From contig JAAOYD010000106.1 in NCBI GenBank assembly GCA_018221165.1, positions 1 through 13,515 on the forward strand: 13,515 bases of DNA, written 5' to 3'. Positions 1 through 5,969 of this stretch are shown here, one piece after another. Source of the DNA: Candidatus Woesearchaeota archaeon. GTDB taxonomy: Archaea; Nanobdellota; Nanobdellia; Woesearchaeales; UBA525. The translations under genes were made by a program, and so were the position numbers. The stretch's first letter is position 1, and each line of letters begins with the position of its first letter. The notes under the pieces were generated by a model, which saw only the letters and a program-made list of their open reading frames with translations, was not told the origin of the DNA and did no database searches.

Positions 1-110
1 TTCAAGTCTTGGAGTTCTTGCTTTATTCCTTCAAGTTCGCCGAGCAGTTTCTTGTTCTGCATTTCTAAGAGGACTTCAATTTTCTGCGTGTATAATTCTC
101 CTTGATCCAT
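1..110 (-). CDS. Coiled-coil protein, N-terminal fragment (third gene of ftsZ operon)
   Basis: The gene is partial and runs off the left edge; 36 codons are visible. The minus-strand ATG lies at 110-108, two bases after the TGA of the upstream repeat protein, with a GGTGGT ribosome binding site inside the end of that gene. The reading frame stays open to the edge and begins MDQGELYTQKIEVLLEM. The visible part is rich in E, K, Q and L with heptad-like spacing and no Pro, so it probably forms an amphipathic helix or coiled coil. I do not recognise the family. Tight spacing places it in one transcript with ftsZ and the repeat protein. A role around FtsZ is inferred from context only. Confidence 0.7.
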   Translation of the reverse strand, partial: MDQGELYTQKIEVLLEMQNKKLLGELEGIKQELQDL

Positions 111-112
111 AT

Positions 113-847
113 TCAACCACCATTTGTCTGTAAGAAGCGTGCCATGCTTTGGTTGCCAGCAGCGTCATAGCACCGGATAGCAATTTGTGTTTGTCCAGCC
201 TGGGCACACATTCCGCCGAGCGCGTTGAGCCGTTCATTATCACCTGCAGCATGATAGGCATTGAACGCGGCGAAATAGTTACGTTCCTTGACGCAATAAT
301 CACCAGCAGTCATTAAACCGTCAGTGTTCTTCGTCGAGGTAAAGATTTCAACAGCAAGTTCATGCTTGCCACGGTCGAGACATTCAAAACCGACACGTTC
401 GAGACTTTCTCTATTATCAACAAGCTTGAACGCTTCCATGGCCTCGCGGAACTTATTACGTGAGAGGCAGCGCTGTCCAAGAGCAAGAAGTCGTTCTTCA
501 GCAGCCGCAAGCTTGTAGCACTTGAGCGCTTCACCAAGTTGGCCCATGAGTTCATATTGTTCACCGACACCGCAGATACGCATGCGGTCGGTCGCGAGAA
601 CGAAGGCGTTCAGCGCGTCCTTTAACCGCCCTTTACGCAATTGCTCATCACCATAGGAGACTTGCAATTGCTGGCGCTGCTCGCTAGTTAGCATGCTCAG
701 GTCAGCGTTGTTAAGGCCTTTCTCGAGAACAAACGGGAGTAGCTGCTTGATGCTCGTGTCCAGTTCCTGGCGTCGCGCTTGCTTCTGCAACACTTCTTGG
801 CTGGCCGCAGCCATGTTGTTCACAAGCTTCTGCATAACGATATCCAT
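113..847 (-). CDS. Six-repeat TPR-like helical repeat protein downstream of ftsZ
   Basis: This 244-aa protein has no signal peptide or membrane segment. After an N-terminal helical stretch (1-59) it consists almost wholly of six tandem repeats of exactly 29 residues: 60-88, 89-117, 118-146, 147-175, 176-204 and 205-233. In every repeat position 7 is Gly (66, 95, 124, 153, 182, 211), position 19 is Ala (78, 107, 136, 165, 194, 223) and position 23 is Phe or Tyr (82, 111, 140, 169, 198, 227). This is the G8/A20/F24 pattern of TPRs in a shortened unit, like the helical hairpins of clathrin or coatomer-type solenoids. Such solenoids are protein-binding scaffolds. The start is the ATG at 847, nine bases after the ftsZ stop, with an AAGGT binding site. 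Likely cytoplasmic; a link to FtsZ or division is inferred from the operon. Confidence 0.9.
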   Translation of the reverse strand: MDIVMQKLVNNMAAASQEVLQKQARRQELDTSIKQLLPFVLEKGLNNADLSMLTSEQRQQLQVSYGDEQLRKGRLKDALNAFVLATDRMRICGVGEQYELMGQLGEALKCYKLAAAEERLLALGQRCLSRNKFREAMEAFKLVDNRESLERVGFECLDRGKHELAVEIFTSTKNTDGLMTAGDYCVKERNYFAAFNAYHAAGDNERLNALGGMCAQAGQTQIAIRCYDAAGNQSMARFLQTNGG

Positions 848-856
848 CTTCAGACC

Positions 857-1885
857 TTACTCCACAACATCAATGCCGAGGTCGTCGCCCAAATCCTTGC
901 GCGCCGCCTGCTTCTCTGCAGGTGATTCCTTACCGAGGAGCCATGGGCTCTTCACGCCAGTAATGATGGTCATGACTGTCATCTTGCCTTGCATATTATC
1001 ATCAACACGCGCTCCCCAAATGACGTTCGCGTCTGCGTCCATCTCTTCGGTGACGAGTTCTCCTGCACGTGCTACTTCATCAAGCGTCATGTCAGGGCCG
1101 CCTGTGATGTGAATGATGGCACCATGCGCACCCTCATAGGAAATCTCCAAGAGAGGATTGCTCAGCGCGCCTTTGACCGCTTCATCCACGCGGTTGTTCG
1201 TGTCGCTTGAGCCAACTCCAATGGCAGCAACACCACCACTCGTCATCACTGCTTTCACATCAGCGTAGTCGAGATTGACGAGACTGGGCACAGCGATGAT
1301 TTCAACGATGCCTTTAATCATAGTACTGACGAGCTCGTTCGCAACTGCGAATGCTTGCTCAACAGGGAGGTTGCCTGCAATCTGCACGAGGCGGTTGTTA
1401 TCAACGACGATAACTGTGTCACAGGCGTCGCGGAGCTGCTGCAGACCGAATTCTGCCTTATCGACGCGAGCGCGTTCAATTTTGAATGGCATCGTGACTG
1501 TGCCAATGACTATTGCACCTGCGGCCTTTGCTACATCAGCAATGATTGGTGCGCTGCCAGTGCCTGTGCCGCCGCCCATGCCTGCGCAGATGAAGCACAT
1601 ATCGACATTGCTCAGGGCTTGTTTGATATCTTGGATATTCTCTTTTGCGCTTTCAGCACCCTTTTCAGGATAACCGCCTGCGCCAAGTCCTCTCGTCACG
1701 TTCTGGCCAATGAGAATCTTCTTGTCCGCAGCAGTCATATCAAGATGCTGCTTGTCCGTGTTGCACGCCAGAATCTCGGCGCCTTGGATGCCCTTATTAT
1801 AGAGCCAATTTGTCATGTTGCAGCCTGCTCCGCCACAACCAATCACTGAGATATGTGCTTGTCCTACATCAGGAGCTTCATTCAT
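857..1885 (-). CDS. ftsZ: Cell division GTPase FtsZ
   Basis: Tubulin-superfamily GTPase that polymerises at mid-cell to form the division ring. The 342-aa reading has the N-terminal nucleotide-binding loop GCGGAG (16-21), NTD (42-44), the tubulin signature GGGTGTG (104-110), the ribose/guanine-contacting segment around N163-R165, and the T7 loop NLDYAD (204-209) whose acidic residues complete the GTPase site of the next subunit, so it should be active. The C-terminal tail after about residue 310 is short and acidic. The start is set at the ATG at 1885, where GGTGGT lies just upstream. An in-frame ATG at 1924 adds 13 poorly FtsZ-like residues; it could be used by a leaderless transcript from the TATA-like sequence near 1950. 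The gene heads a minus-strand operon. FtsZ1 versus FtsZ2 assignment is not attempted. Confidence 0.97.
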   Translation of the reverse strand: MNEAPDVGQAHISVIGCGGAGCNMTNWLYNKGIQGAEILACNTDKQHLDMTAADKKILIGQNVTRGLGAGGYPEKGAESAKENIQDIKQALSNVDMCFICAGMGGGTGTGSAPIIADVAKAAGAIVIGTVTMPFKIERARVDKAEFGLQQLRDACDTVIVVDNNRLVQIAGNLPVEQAFAVANELVSTMIKGIVEIIAVPSLVNLDYADVKAVMTSGGVAAIGVGSSDTNNRVDEAVKGALSNPLLEISYEGAHGAIIHITGGPDMTLDEVARAGELVTEEMDADANVIWGARVDDNMQGKMTVMTIITGVKSPWLLGKESPAEKQAARKDLGDDLGIDVVE

Positions 1886-1935
1886 AGTACCACCTTTGTC
1901 GCAACGCCAGAAAGAACTGTGCATGTCCTCTCACG

Positions 1936-1956
1936 CTTTATAAGTAATTTATACCC
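1936..1956 (-). promoter_or_regulatory. ftsZ promoter (TATA boxes)
   Basis: Two minus-strand TATA-like elements lie here: CTTATAAAG (1944-1936) and GGTATAAATT (about 1955-1946). The first would start transcription near 1915, giving a short leader carrying the GGTGGT site for the ATG at 1885. The second would start near 1925, close to the alternative ATG at 1924. A further AT-rich TATA-like stretch lies at 1961-1972. Which one is used cannot be told from sequence. Confidence 0.55.
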
Positions 1957-1980
1957 ACAACTAATATATAAATCTTTCTA

Positions 1981-2001
1981 TTTGTATACAAATGTGTATA
2001 C
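1981..2001. promoter_or_regulatory. Palindrome pair between divergent ftsZ and tuf promoters
   Basis: The perfect 12-bp palindrome TTTGTATACAAA (1981-1992) is followed by a second GTATAC core at 1996-2001, with the cores 12 bp apart. It sits upstream of both divergent promoters, where an operator would be expected. A single 12-bp palindrome is not rare by chance in a window this size, so the operator role is only a suggestion. Confidence 0.3.
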
Positions 2002-2085
2002 TGGTGCTTCATCTGATATTTAGGAGAAGAGCGGTTCTGGAACAAGATTTATCCACGGAAAGATGGGAGTATAATCACCGATATC

Positions 2086-2146
2086 TTTAAAAAGGAACCT
2101 GGGTTTTCCGCGCCCACTAGCATTCATATAATGCTCGATAGGAGGG
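2086..2146 (+). promoter_or_regulatory. tuf promoter and ribosome binding site
   Basis: The TATA box TTTAAAAA (2086-2093) predicts transcription from about 2115. A strong ribosome binding site AGGAGGG (2140-2146) lies six bases before the ATG at 2153. The leader of about 40 nt contrasts with the leaderless genes in this window. Confidence 0.7.
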
Positions 2147-2152
2147 AACCCT

Positions 2153-3448
2153 ATGGCAAAGGAAAAAACACACATTAACCTCGTGTTCATTGGACACGTC
2201 GACCACGGTAAGAGTACCACCGTTGGCCGCCTCATGTTTGACAGCGGCAACATCAGTGAACAACAGATGCGCAAGCTCAAGGAAAAGGCACAGGAACTTG
2301 GTAAAGCAGGTTTCGAGTTCGCCTATGTCATGGACAACCTCAAAGAGGAGCAAGAGCGCGGCGTCACCATCGATCTCGCACACAAGAAGTTCGAGACCGA
2401 CAAGTACTACTTCACCATCATCGACGCTCCGGGCCACAAGGACTTCATCAAGAACATGATTACCGGCGCCAGCCAAGCTGACGCTGCAGTTCTCGTTGTT
2501 GCGGCGAACGACGGTGTGAACGCACAGACGCGTGAGCACGCCTACCTGAGCAAAGTGCTCGGCGTCCAGCAGATGATTGTTGCAGTCAACAAGATGGATA
2601 TCAAGGGTGTCGAGTACGCAGAAGCGAAGTACACTGCAGTCAAGGACGAAGTCACCAAGCTCCTCGCGAGCGTCGGCTTCAAGACTGATGACATCCCCTT
2701 CATCCCCATCGCCAGCCTTCCGGGAGACAACGTCTTCAAGAAGACCGACAAGATGGCATGGTGGACAGGTGACACACTCTTGGAAACCATCGACAAGCTC
2801 AACCCTCCTGAGAAGCCAACGGGCCTCCCGCTGCGCTGTCCGATTCAGGATGTCTACAACATCACCGGTATCGGTGTTGTACCTGTGGGCCGTATCGAGA
2901 CAGGCATACTCAAGGTGAACGACAAAGTCATTGCAGTCCCTGGACGTGAAGGCAAGGGCGTTCCTGGCGAGTGCAAGAGCATTGAGATGCACCACGAGCA
3001 GATGACCTCTGCAGAGCCTGGCGATAACGTCGGTCTCAGCATCCGTGGCTTCGGCAAGAAGGATATTGCTCGCGGCGATGTGATGGGTCACGCTGACAAG
3101 CCCCCCACAGTGGCTACAGAGTTCACGGCGCAGATTGTCGTGCTCAACCACCCCAGCGTTGTGACGGTTGGTTACACTCCGGTGTTCCACATCCACACAG
3201 CACAGGTTGCTTGTCGCATCGAAGCGATTGAGAAGAAGCTGAACCCGGCAACTGGCGAAGTCCTCGAAGAGAACCCGGACTTCATCAAGAACGGAGACGC
3301 AGCCATCGTGAAGATTAAGCCGGTGCAAGCTCTCGTAATCGAGAAGAAGAGCGACATCCCACAGATGGCCAACTTCGCTATCCGTGATTCGGGTGCAACG
3401 GTTGCTGCCGGCATGTGCATCGACCTGGTCGCGAAGAAGCTCGAGTAA
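2153..3448 (+). CDS. tuf: Translation elongation factor 1-alpha (aEF-1A)
   Basis: GTPase that delivers aminoacyl-tRNA to the ribosomal A site. The 431-aa protein is full length for archaeal aEF-1A. The G domain shows the P-loop GHVDHGKST (14-22), the switch I region with RGVTID (69-74), the G3 motif DAPGHKD (91-97) and the G4 motif NKMD (146-149). Two beta-barrel domains follow, including the usual IGVVPVGR and VVLNHPS segments. The start is fixed by the strong AGGAGGG upstream and by the canonical N-terminus. The gene is followed by rps10, the usual archaeal neighbour. Codon choice is strongly biased, as expected for a highly expressed gene, and this creates a long open frame on the opposite strand that is not a gene. 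Confidence 0.99.
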   Translation: MAKEKTHINLVFIGHVDHGKSTTVGRLMFDSGNISEQQMRKLKEKAQELGKAGFEFAYVMDNLKEEQERGVTIDLAHKKFETDKYYFTIIDAPGHKDFIKNMITGASQADAAVLVVAANDGVNAQTREHAYLSKVLGVQQMIVAVNKMDIKGVEYAEAKYTAVKDEVTKLLASVGFKTDDIPFIPIASLPGDNVFKKTDKMAWWTGDTLLETIDKLNPPEKPTGLPLRCPIQDVYNITGIGVVPVGRIETGILKVNDKVIAVPGREGKGVPGECKSIEMHHEQMTSAEPGDNVGLSIRGFGKKDIARGDVMGHADKPPTVATEFTAQIVVLNHPSVVTVGYTPVFHIHTAQVACRIEAIEKKLNPATGEVLEENPDFIKNGDAAIVKIKPVQALVIEKKSDIPQMANFAIRDSGATVAAGMCIDLVAKKLE

Positions 3449-3452
3449 AATC

Positions 3453-3472
3453 TTTTTTCCTAATACTTTTTT
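3453..3472 (+). terminator. Oligo-T terminator after tuf
   Basis: Two T6 tracts (3453-3458 and 3467-3472) follow the tuf stop codon at once. T-runs of this kind end archaeal transcription without a hairpin. They separate tuf from rps10, which has its own TATA box at 3495, although read-through is possible. Confidence 0.6.
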
Positions 3473-3494
3473 CACTAAACACTTTACCCATATG

Positions 3495-3502
3495 TTTAAA
3501 AA
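3495..3502 (+). promoter_or_regulatory. rps10 promoter TATA box
   Basis: TTTAAAAA at 3495-3502 matches the tuf TATA box and predicts a start near 3525, about 40 nt before the rps10 ATG. The leader contains a small hairpin with GGCG/CGCC arms (3536-3539 and 3547-3550) and a weak GAGG site before the ATG. Confidence 0.6.
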
Positions 3503-3563
3503 GGGACTATAGCTCCCGTGGTGAAACAAGAATAGGGCGTTCACCGCGCCAGAGAGGCATAAG

Positions 3564-3872
3564 ATGCAACAAAGGGCACGAATCAAGCTGGCCAGCACGG
3601 ACATCGACAAGATTAACCAGGTGTGCCAGTACATCCGTGAGATTTCTGAGAAGACCGGTGTCATTATGAAAGGACCGGTGCCGTTGCCTCGCAAAAGCCT
3701 CAAGATTACCACTCGACGTTCTCCAGATGGTGAAGGAAAAGCTTCCTGGGAGCGCTATGAGATGCGTATCCACAAGCGATTGATCGATCTCGGCCTTGAT
3801 GAACGCGCTTTGCGTCTTGTCATGCGTGTGCCTATTCCTGAAGGCCTGCAGATTGAAATTGAGATGCTCTGA
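3564..3872 (+). CDS. rps10: Small-subunit ribosomal protein uS10
   Basis: The 102-aa length matches archaeal uS10, a 30S head protein. Typical segments are the N-terminal RIKLAST, the central GPVPLPRK stretch and the C-terminal EIEML end, with the archaeal HKRLIDL form of the region bacteria write as HKRLVDI. It lies directly downstream of tuf, an arrangement common in archaea. The start at 3564 gives the canonical N-terminus. Expression is probably from its own TATA box at 3495, with possible read-through from tuf. Confidence 0.98.
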   Translation: MQQRARIKLASTDIDKINQVCQYIREISEKTGVIMKGPVPLPRKSLKITTRRSPDGEGKASWERYEMRIHKRLIDLGLDERALRLVMRVPIPEGLQIEIEML

Positions 3873-3890
3873 GCAAGCTTTAAATGCTCA
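3870..3890 (+). promoter_or_regulatory. TATA box inside an inverted repeat, promoter of the 75-aa gene
   Basis: The TATA box TTTAAA (3879-3884) sits in the nine-base spacer of a 6-bp inverted repeat, TGAGCA (3870-3875) and TGCTCA (3885-3890). The left arm includes the rps10 stop codon. The ATG at 3909 is 25 nt after the TATA box, as for a leaderless transcript. The repeat could be an operator over the TATA box or a hairpin at the end of the rps10 mRNA. Confidence 0.5.
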
Positions 3891-3908
3891 GGATGAGTTC
3901 TGACTTGT

Positions 3909-4136
3909 ATGATAAATACTGCACTCGAAGAGCGACGCCTCAGGATGGAGAATCAACCAGGCTGCGCAAAGATTGCCAGCCTTGCGAAAGACCTGACAGC
4001 ATACATCCATGCCCATACCGAAACCCGATCAGACGGGCAGAAACGCTATGTCGGGGACTTTTACATCCTCATCCAGTGCCAGGAATGCTATGAGCTCCTC
4101 AAGGAAAAAGAGGATGCACTGGATATCCCAGCGTAG
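3909..4136 (+). CDS. Small hypothetical protein (75 aa), leaderless
   Basis: I do not recognise this family. The protein is hydrophilic and mostly helical in appearance, with one CxxC pair (C57-x-x-C60) and a lone Cys19, too few for an obvious zinc ribbon. There is no membrane segment. I prefer this frame over an overlapping 69-codon frame starting at 3884 because its composition is protein-like, whereas the other is rich in Arg, Pro and Cys. The ATG also lies exactly 25 nt after a TATA box. It sits between rps10 and tRNA-Ser, so a translation-related role is possible, but this is position-based inference only. Confidence 0.65.
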   Translation: MINTALEERRLRMENQPGCAKIASLAKDLTAYIHAHTETRSDGQKRYVGDFYILIQCQECYELLKEKEDALDIPA

Positions 4137-4204
4137 CGCTCTTAAAGCTTCTTCTCAGCTACTCAAACTCACTAAGAAACTGATGAGTACTCGTTCTTAA
4201 TACA

Positions 4205-4287
4205 CGCCAGCACCCGGATTTGAACCGGGGATTCCCAAAGGAACAAGCTTTCCAAGCTTGCGCAATACCAGGCTATGCGATACTGGC
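4205..4287 (-). tRNA. tRNA-Ser(GGA)
   Basis: Read on the minus strand, the 5' acceptor strand GCCAGTA (4287-4281) pairs with TGCTGGC (4212-4206), with discriminator G at 4205. The anticodon arm is CAAGC-TTGGAAA-GCTTG, giving anticodon GGA (serine, UCC/UCU codons). A long variable arm (TTCC...GGAA) follows, as type II tRNA-Ser requires. The T arm is CCCGG-TTCAAAT-CCGGG. No intron and no encoded CCA. The D stem is short (three pairs), common in tRNA-Ser. It lies convergent to the upstream small gene and opposite in strand to the operon that begins beside it. Confidence 0.96.
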
Positions 4288-5969
4288 CTATTGCGCGTCA
4301 GAACCCTAAAGCCCTTTTAAACCTTACTGTGAAGCAGCTTCTCGACGGGGATTCCGAAAAGTATCCAAAATTCTGGAAGCGTTTCGGAACAGTCAGGAAA
4401 GCATCCAGGAAATCCGCAGAAGGGCTCAATAAGAATGAGCTCTACAACAACTGCATGATTCGACTACCAGGGAACTTCACCGAACGACCAGATATGGTCA
4501 TTGCAGCGCTGGACATGTGGGACTTGCACGAACGCGAACAGCAAGAGAGCAAGCTCGAAGACATACTCGCGACAGATGAGCTCACAGCAAAAGACGTCGA
4601 CGGACTCAACGAGCTCCGCGACGAACTCTACGAAGTATTCCGCGTTGTCGACACCTACAATCAACCAAGCCCAAAAACACCTAAGAGTCTCGAAAGCACT
4701 TTAGGGCGAGCAACAGCAGTACAACTCCAGTTCTCACAAAAAGAAGAATCACTCTACAACCACATCCATCAATCAATAGATGATTACTTCTCAATCGCAG
4801 GACAGGATCCTGCGGTCGACCGCCCGCTCCTCGAAAAAGCGCACCGAGAACTCGACCTGCTCGAAATCTACGACGGAGAACACGCGAACGAACAACGGCA
4901 ACGCCTCAAACGCGGCGCGCGACAAGCAAAGAAACACAAGAATCGGCAAGAACGCGATCTCGAACAGCATATGTACGACTCATTCGAAGAGGAGCAGCAT
5001 AAGTTCTGGTCACCACAAGAAGAAACCAAAGAGATGCGACGCGACCGCTTGGAAGGCATCAGGCGCTCAGCAGAACACATCGCCGAGTACGCAGCTGTGC
5101 ATGGCAGCGCCTGGCATGAGGACGCAGATACCTTCTTGAGAAGAGTTGACGAAGCGTATGACAAGGCGAACGATGAAAGTAGGGCAAACCTTGATGAGGA
5201 ACTCGCCAAGGACAACAAGAAACTCGTCAAGAAAGGCATATTTACCCTTGGAATTATTGCAGCGACGACAGTTGCCACTATGTTCTACCTCAGAAACGAA
5301 GATACCATCAACGCTCTCGCCAACAAGCCACCCATTGCTCAACACGCCATCGTGCAGCAAGCCAGTCCTGAATTTCTCGCGCAATATCAAGCAAATCAAG
5401 AACGGCTGGCACAACTTGAGACAAAGATAGAACAACTCACACAAACAACACCTATTCAGACACCAACAGGCCCATCTCAAGACCTCTACGGCATCCCCAG
5501 AACAATCATCGCTAGCGCGCAAATACACACAGAAGATCGCTTCTTCAGTTACACAGATCTCGAAGCGAACCGTTTCTACCTCTTCGATCGAAAAGGAGCG
5601 TCTTTCACCAAAGTCATGGATGTCTCTATCAGCGACGGGGAAAACACCCACAAAGGAAGGAAGACCAAGGAATGGGATAAACGCACACCAGAAGGTGATT
5701 TCGGCATCCAGAGTATCGAGCGCTACAGCACAAACAGTCATCTCGGCTCCTGGTTCATCAGAGCACAGACTCCCTGGCAGGGCAACGGTATCTCAGGAAC
5801 GAATAATGACGAGTATCTCAACGCTATTGAGAACGGATGGAGCGTGACAAAAGGGGGCGTCGTGATGAGGAATGAAGACGTCACGAGATTCAGGAACATC
5901 ATCCAAGGGTATGAAGGATCCACGCGCATCATCAATGAGAAACCAAGCAACCCAATTTACGGAGCGTGA
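4275..5969 (+). CDS. Membrane-anchored YkuD-domain protein, catalytic residues lost (predicted pseudo-L,D-transpeptidase)
   Basis: The open frame has 564 codons. A long, highly charged helical region (about 1-318) precedes one membrane segment (about 321-340) flanked by KKLVKK, so the N-terminal part should be cytoplasmic. A short coiled coil (about 360-385) and a YkuD domain (about 412-560) lie outside. YkuD landmarks include the strand RFYLFDRKG (433-441), the RTPEG motif (470-474) and MRNEDV (531-536). Known YkuD enzymes cross-link peptidoglycan through a Cys, with a His in IHG and Arg in SxGCxR. Here IHG is ISG (Ser507), the SxGC box reads TKGG (Gly528 for Cys) and Arg is Val530, so catalysis is not expected. 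The first ATG lies inside the tRNA gene on the other strand; GTG 4329 or ATG 4455 may be the true start. The stop overlaps the next gene. Confidence 0.88.
   Translation: MRYWPIARQNPKALLNLTVKQLLDGDSEKYPKFWKRFGTVRKASRKSAEGLNKNELYNNCMIRLPGNFTERPDMVIAALDMWDLHEREQQESKLEDILATDELTAKDVDGLNELRDELYEVFRVVDTYNQPSPKTPKSLESTLGRATAVQLQFSQKEESLYNHIHQSIDDYFSIAGQDPAVDRPLLEKAHRELDLLEIYDGEHANEQRQRLKRGARQAKKHKNRQERDLEQHMYDSFEEEQHKFWSPQEETKEMRRDRLEGIRRSAEHIAEYAAVHGSAWHEDADTFLRRVDEAYDKANDESRANLDEELAKDNKKLVKKGIFTLGIIAATTVATMFYLRNEDTINALANKPPIAQHAIVQQASPEFLAQYQANQERLAQLETKIEQLTQTTPIQTPTGPSQDLYGIPRTIIASAQIHTEDRFFSYTDLEANRFYLFDRKGASFTKVMDVSISDGENTHKGRKTKEWDKRTPEGDFGIQSIERYSTNSHLGSWFIRAQTPWQGNGISGTNNDEYLNAIENGWSVTKGGVVMRNEDVTRFRNIIQGYEGSTRIINEKPSNPIYGA
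4315..4321 (-). promoter_or_regulatory. TATA box of tRNA-Ser
   Basis: The minus-strand TATA box TTTAAAA (4321-4315) lies about 30 nt before the tRNA 5' end, the normal archaeal distance. Its core is palindromic, so it might also drive plus-strand transcription from about 4345. In that case the first gene of the YkuD operon would have to start downstream of that point. Confidence 0.55.

Noticed and set aside
3503..3563. tRNA-like start (GGGACTATAGCTC then GTGGTGA) in the rps10 leader, with a T-arm-like GGCG/CGCC hairpin
   Set aside because: There is no anticodon arm, and the 3' part cannot pair with the supposed acceptor strand. It is just the transcribed leader of rps10.
2117..3712. A 531-codon open frame on the minus strand across tuf and rps10
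   Set aside because: It lies wholly antisense to two certain genes and spans their intergenic gap. Its composition (rich in Leu, Val, Cys, His, Asp) is what the biased tuf codons give in reverse. No ribosome binding site or known motif supports it.
3884..4093. Alternative 69-codon frame overlapping the 75-aa gene
   Set aside because: Its composition (many Arg, Pro, Cys) is typical of a shadow frame, and its ATG overlaps the TATA box.
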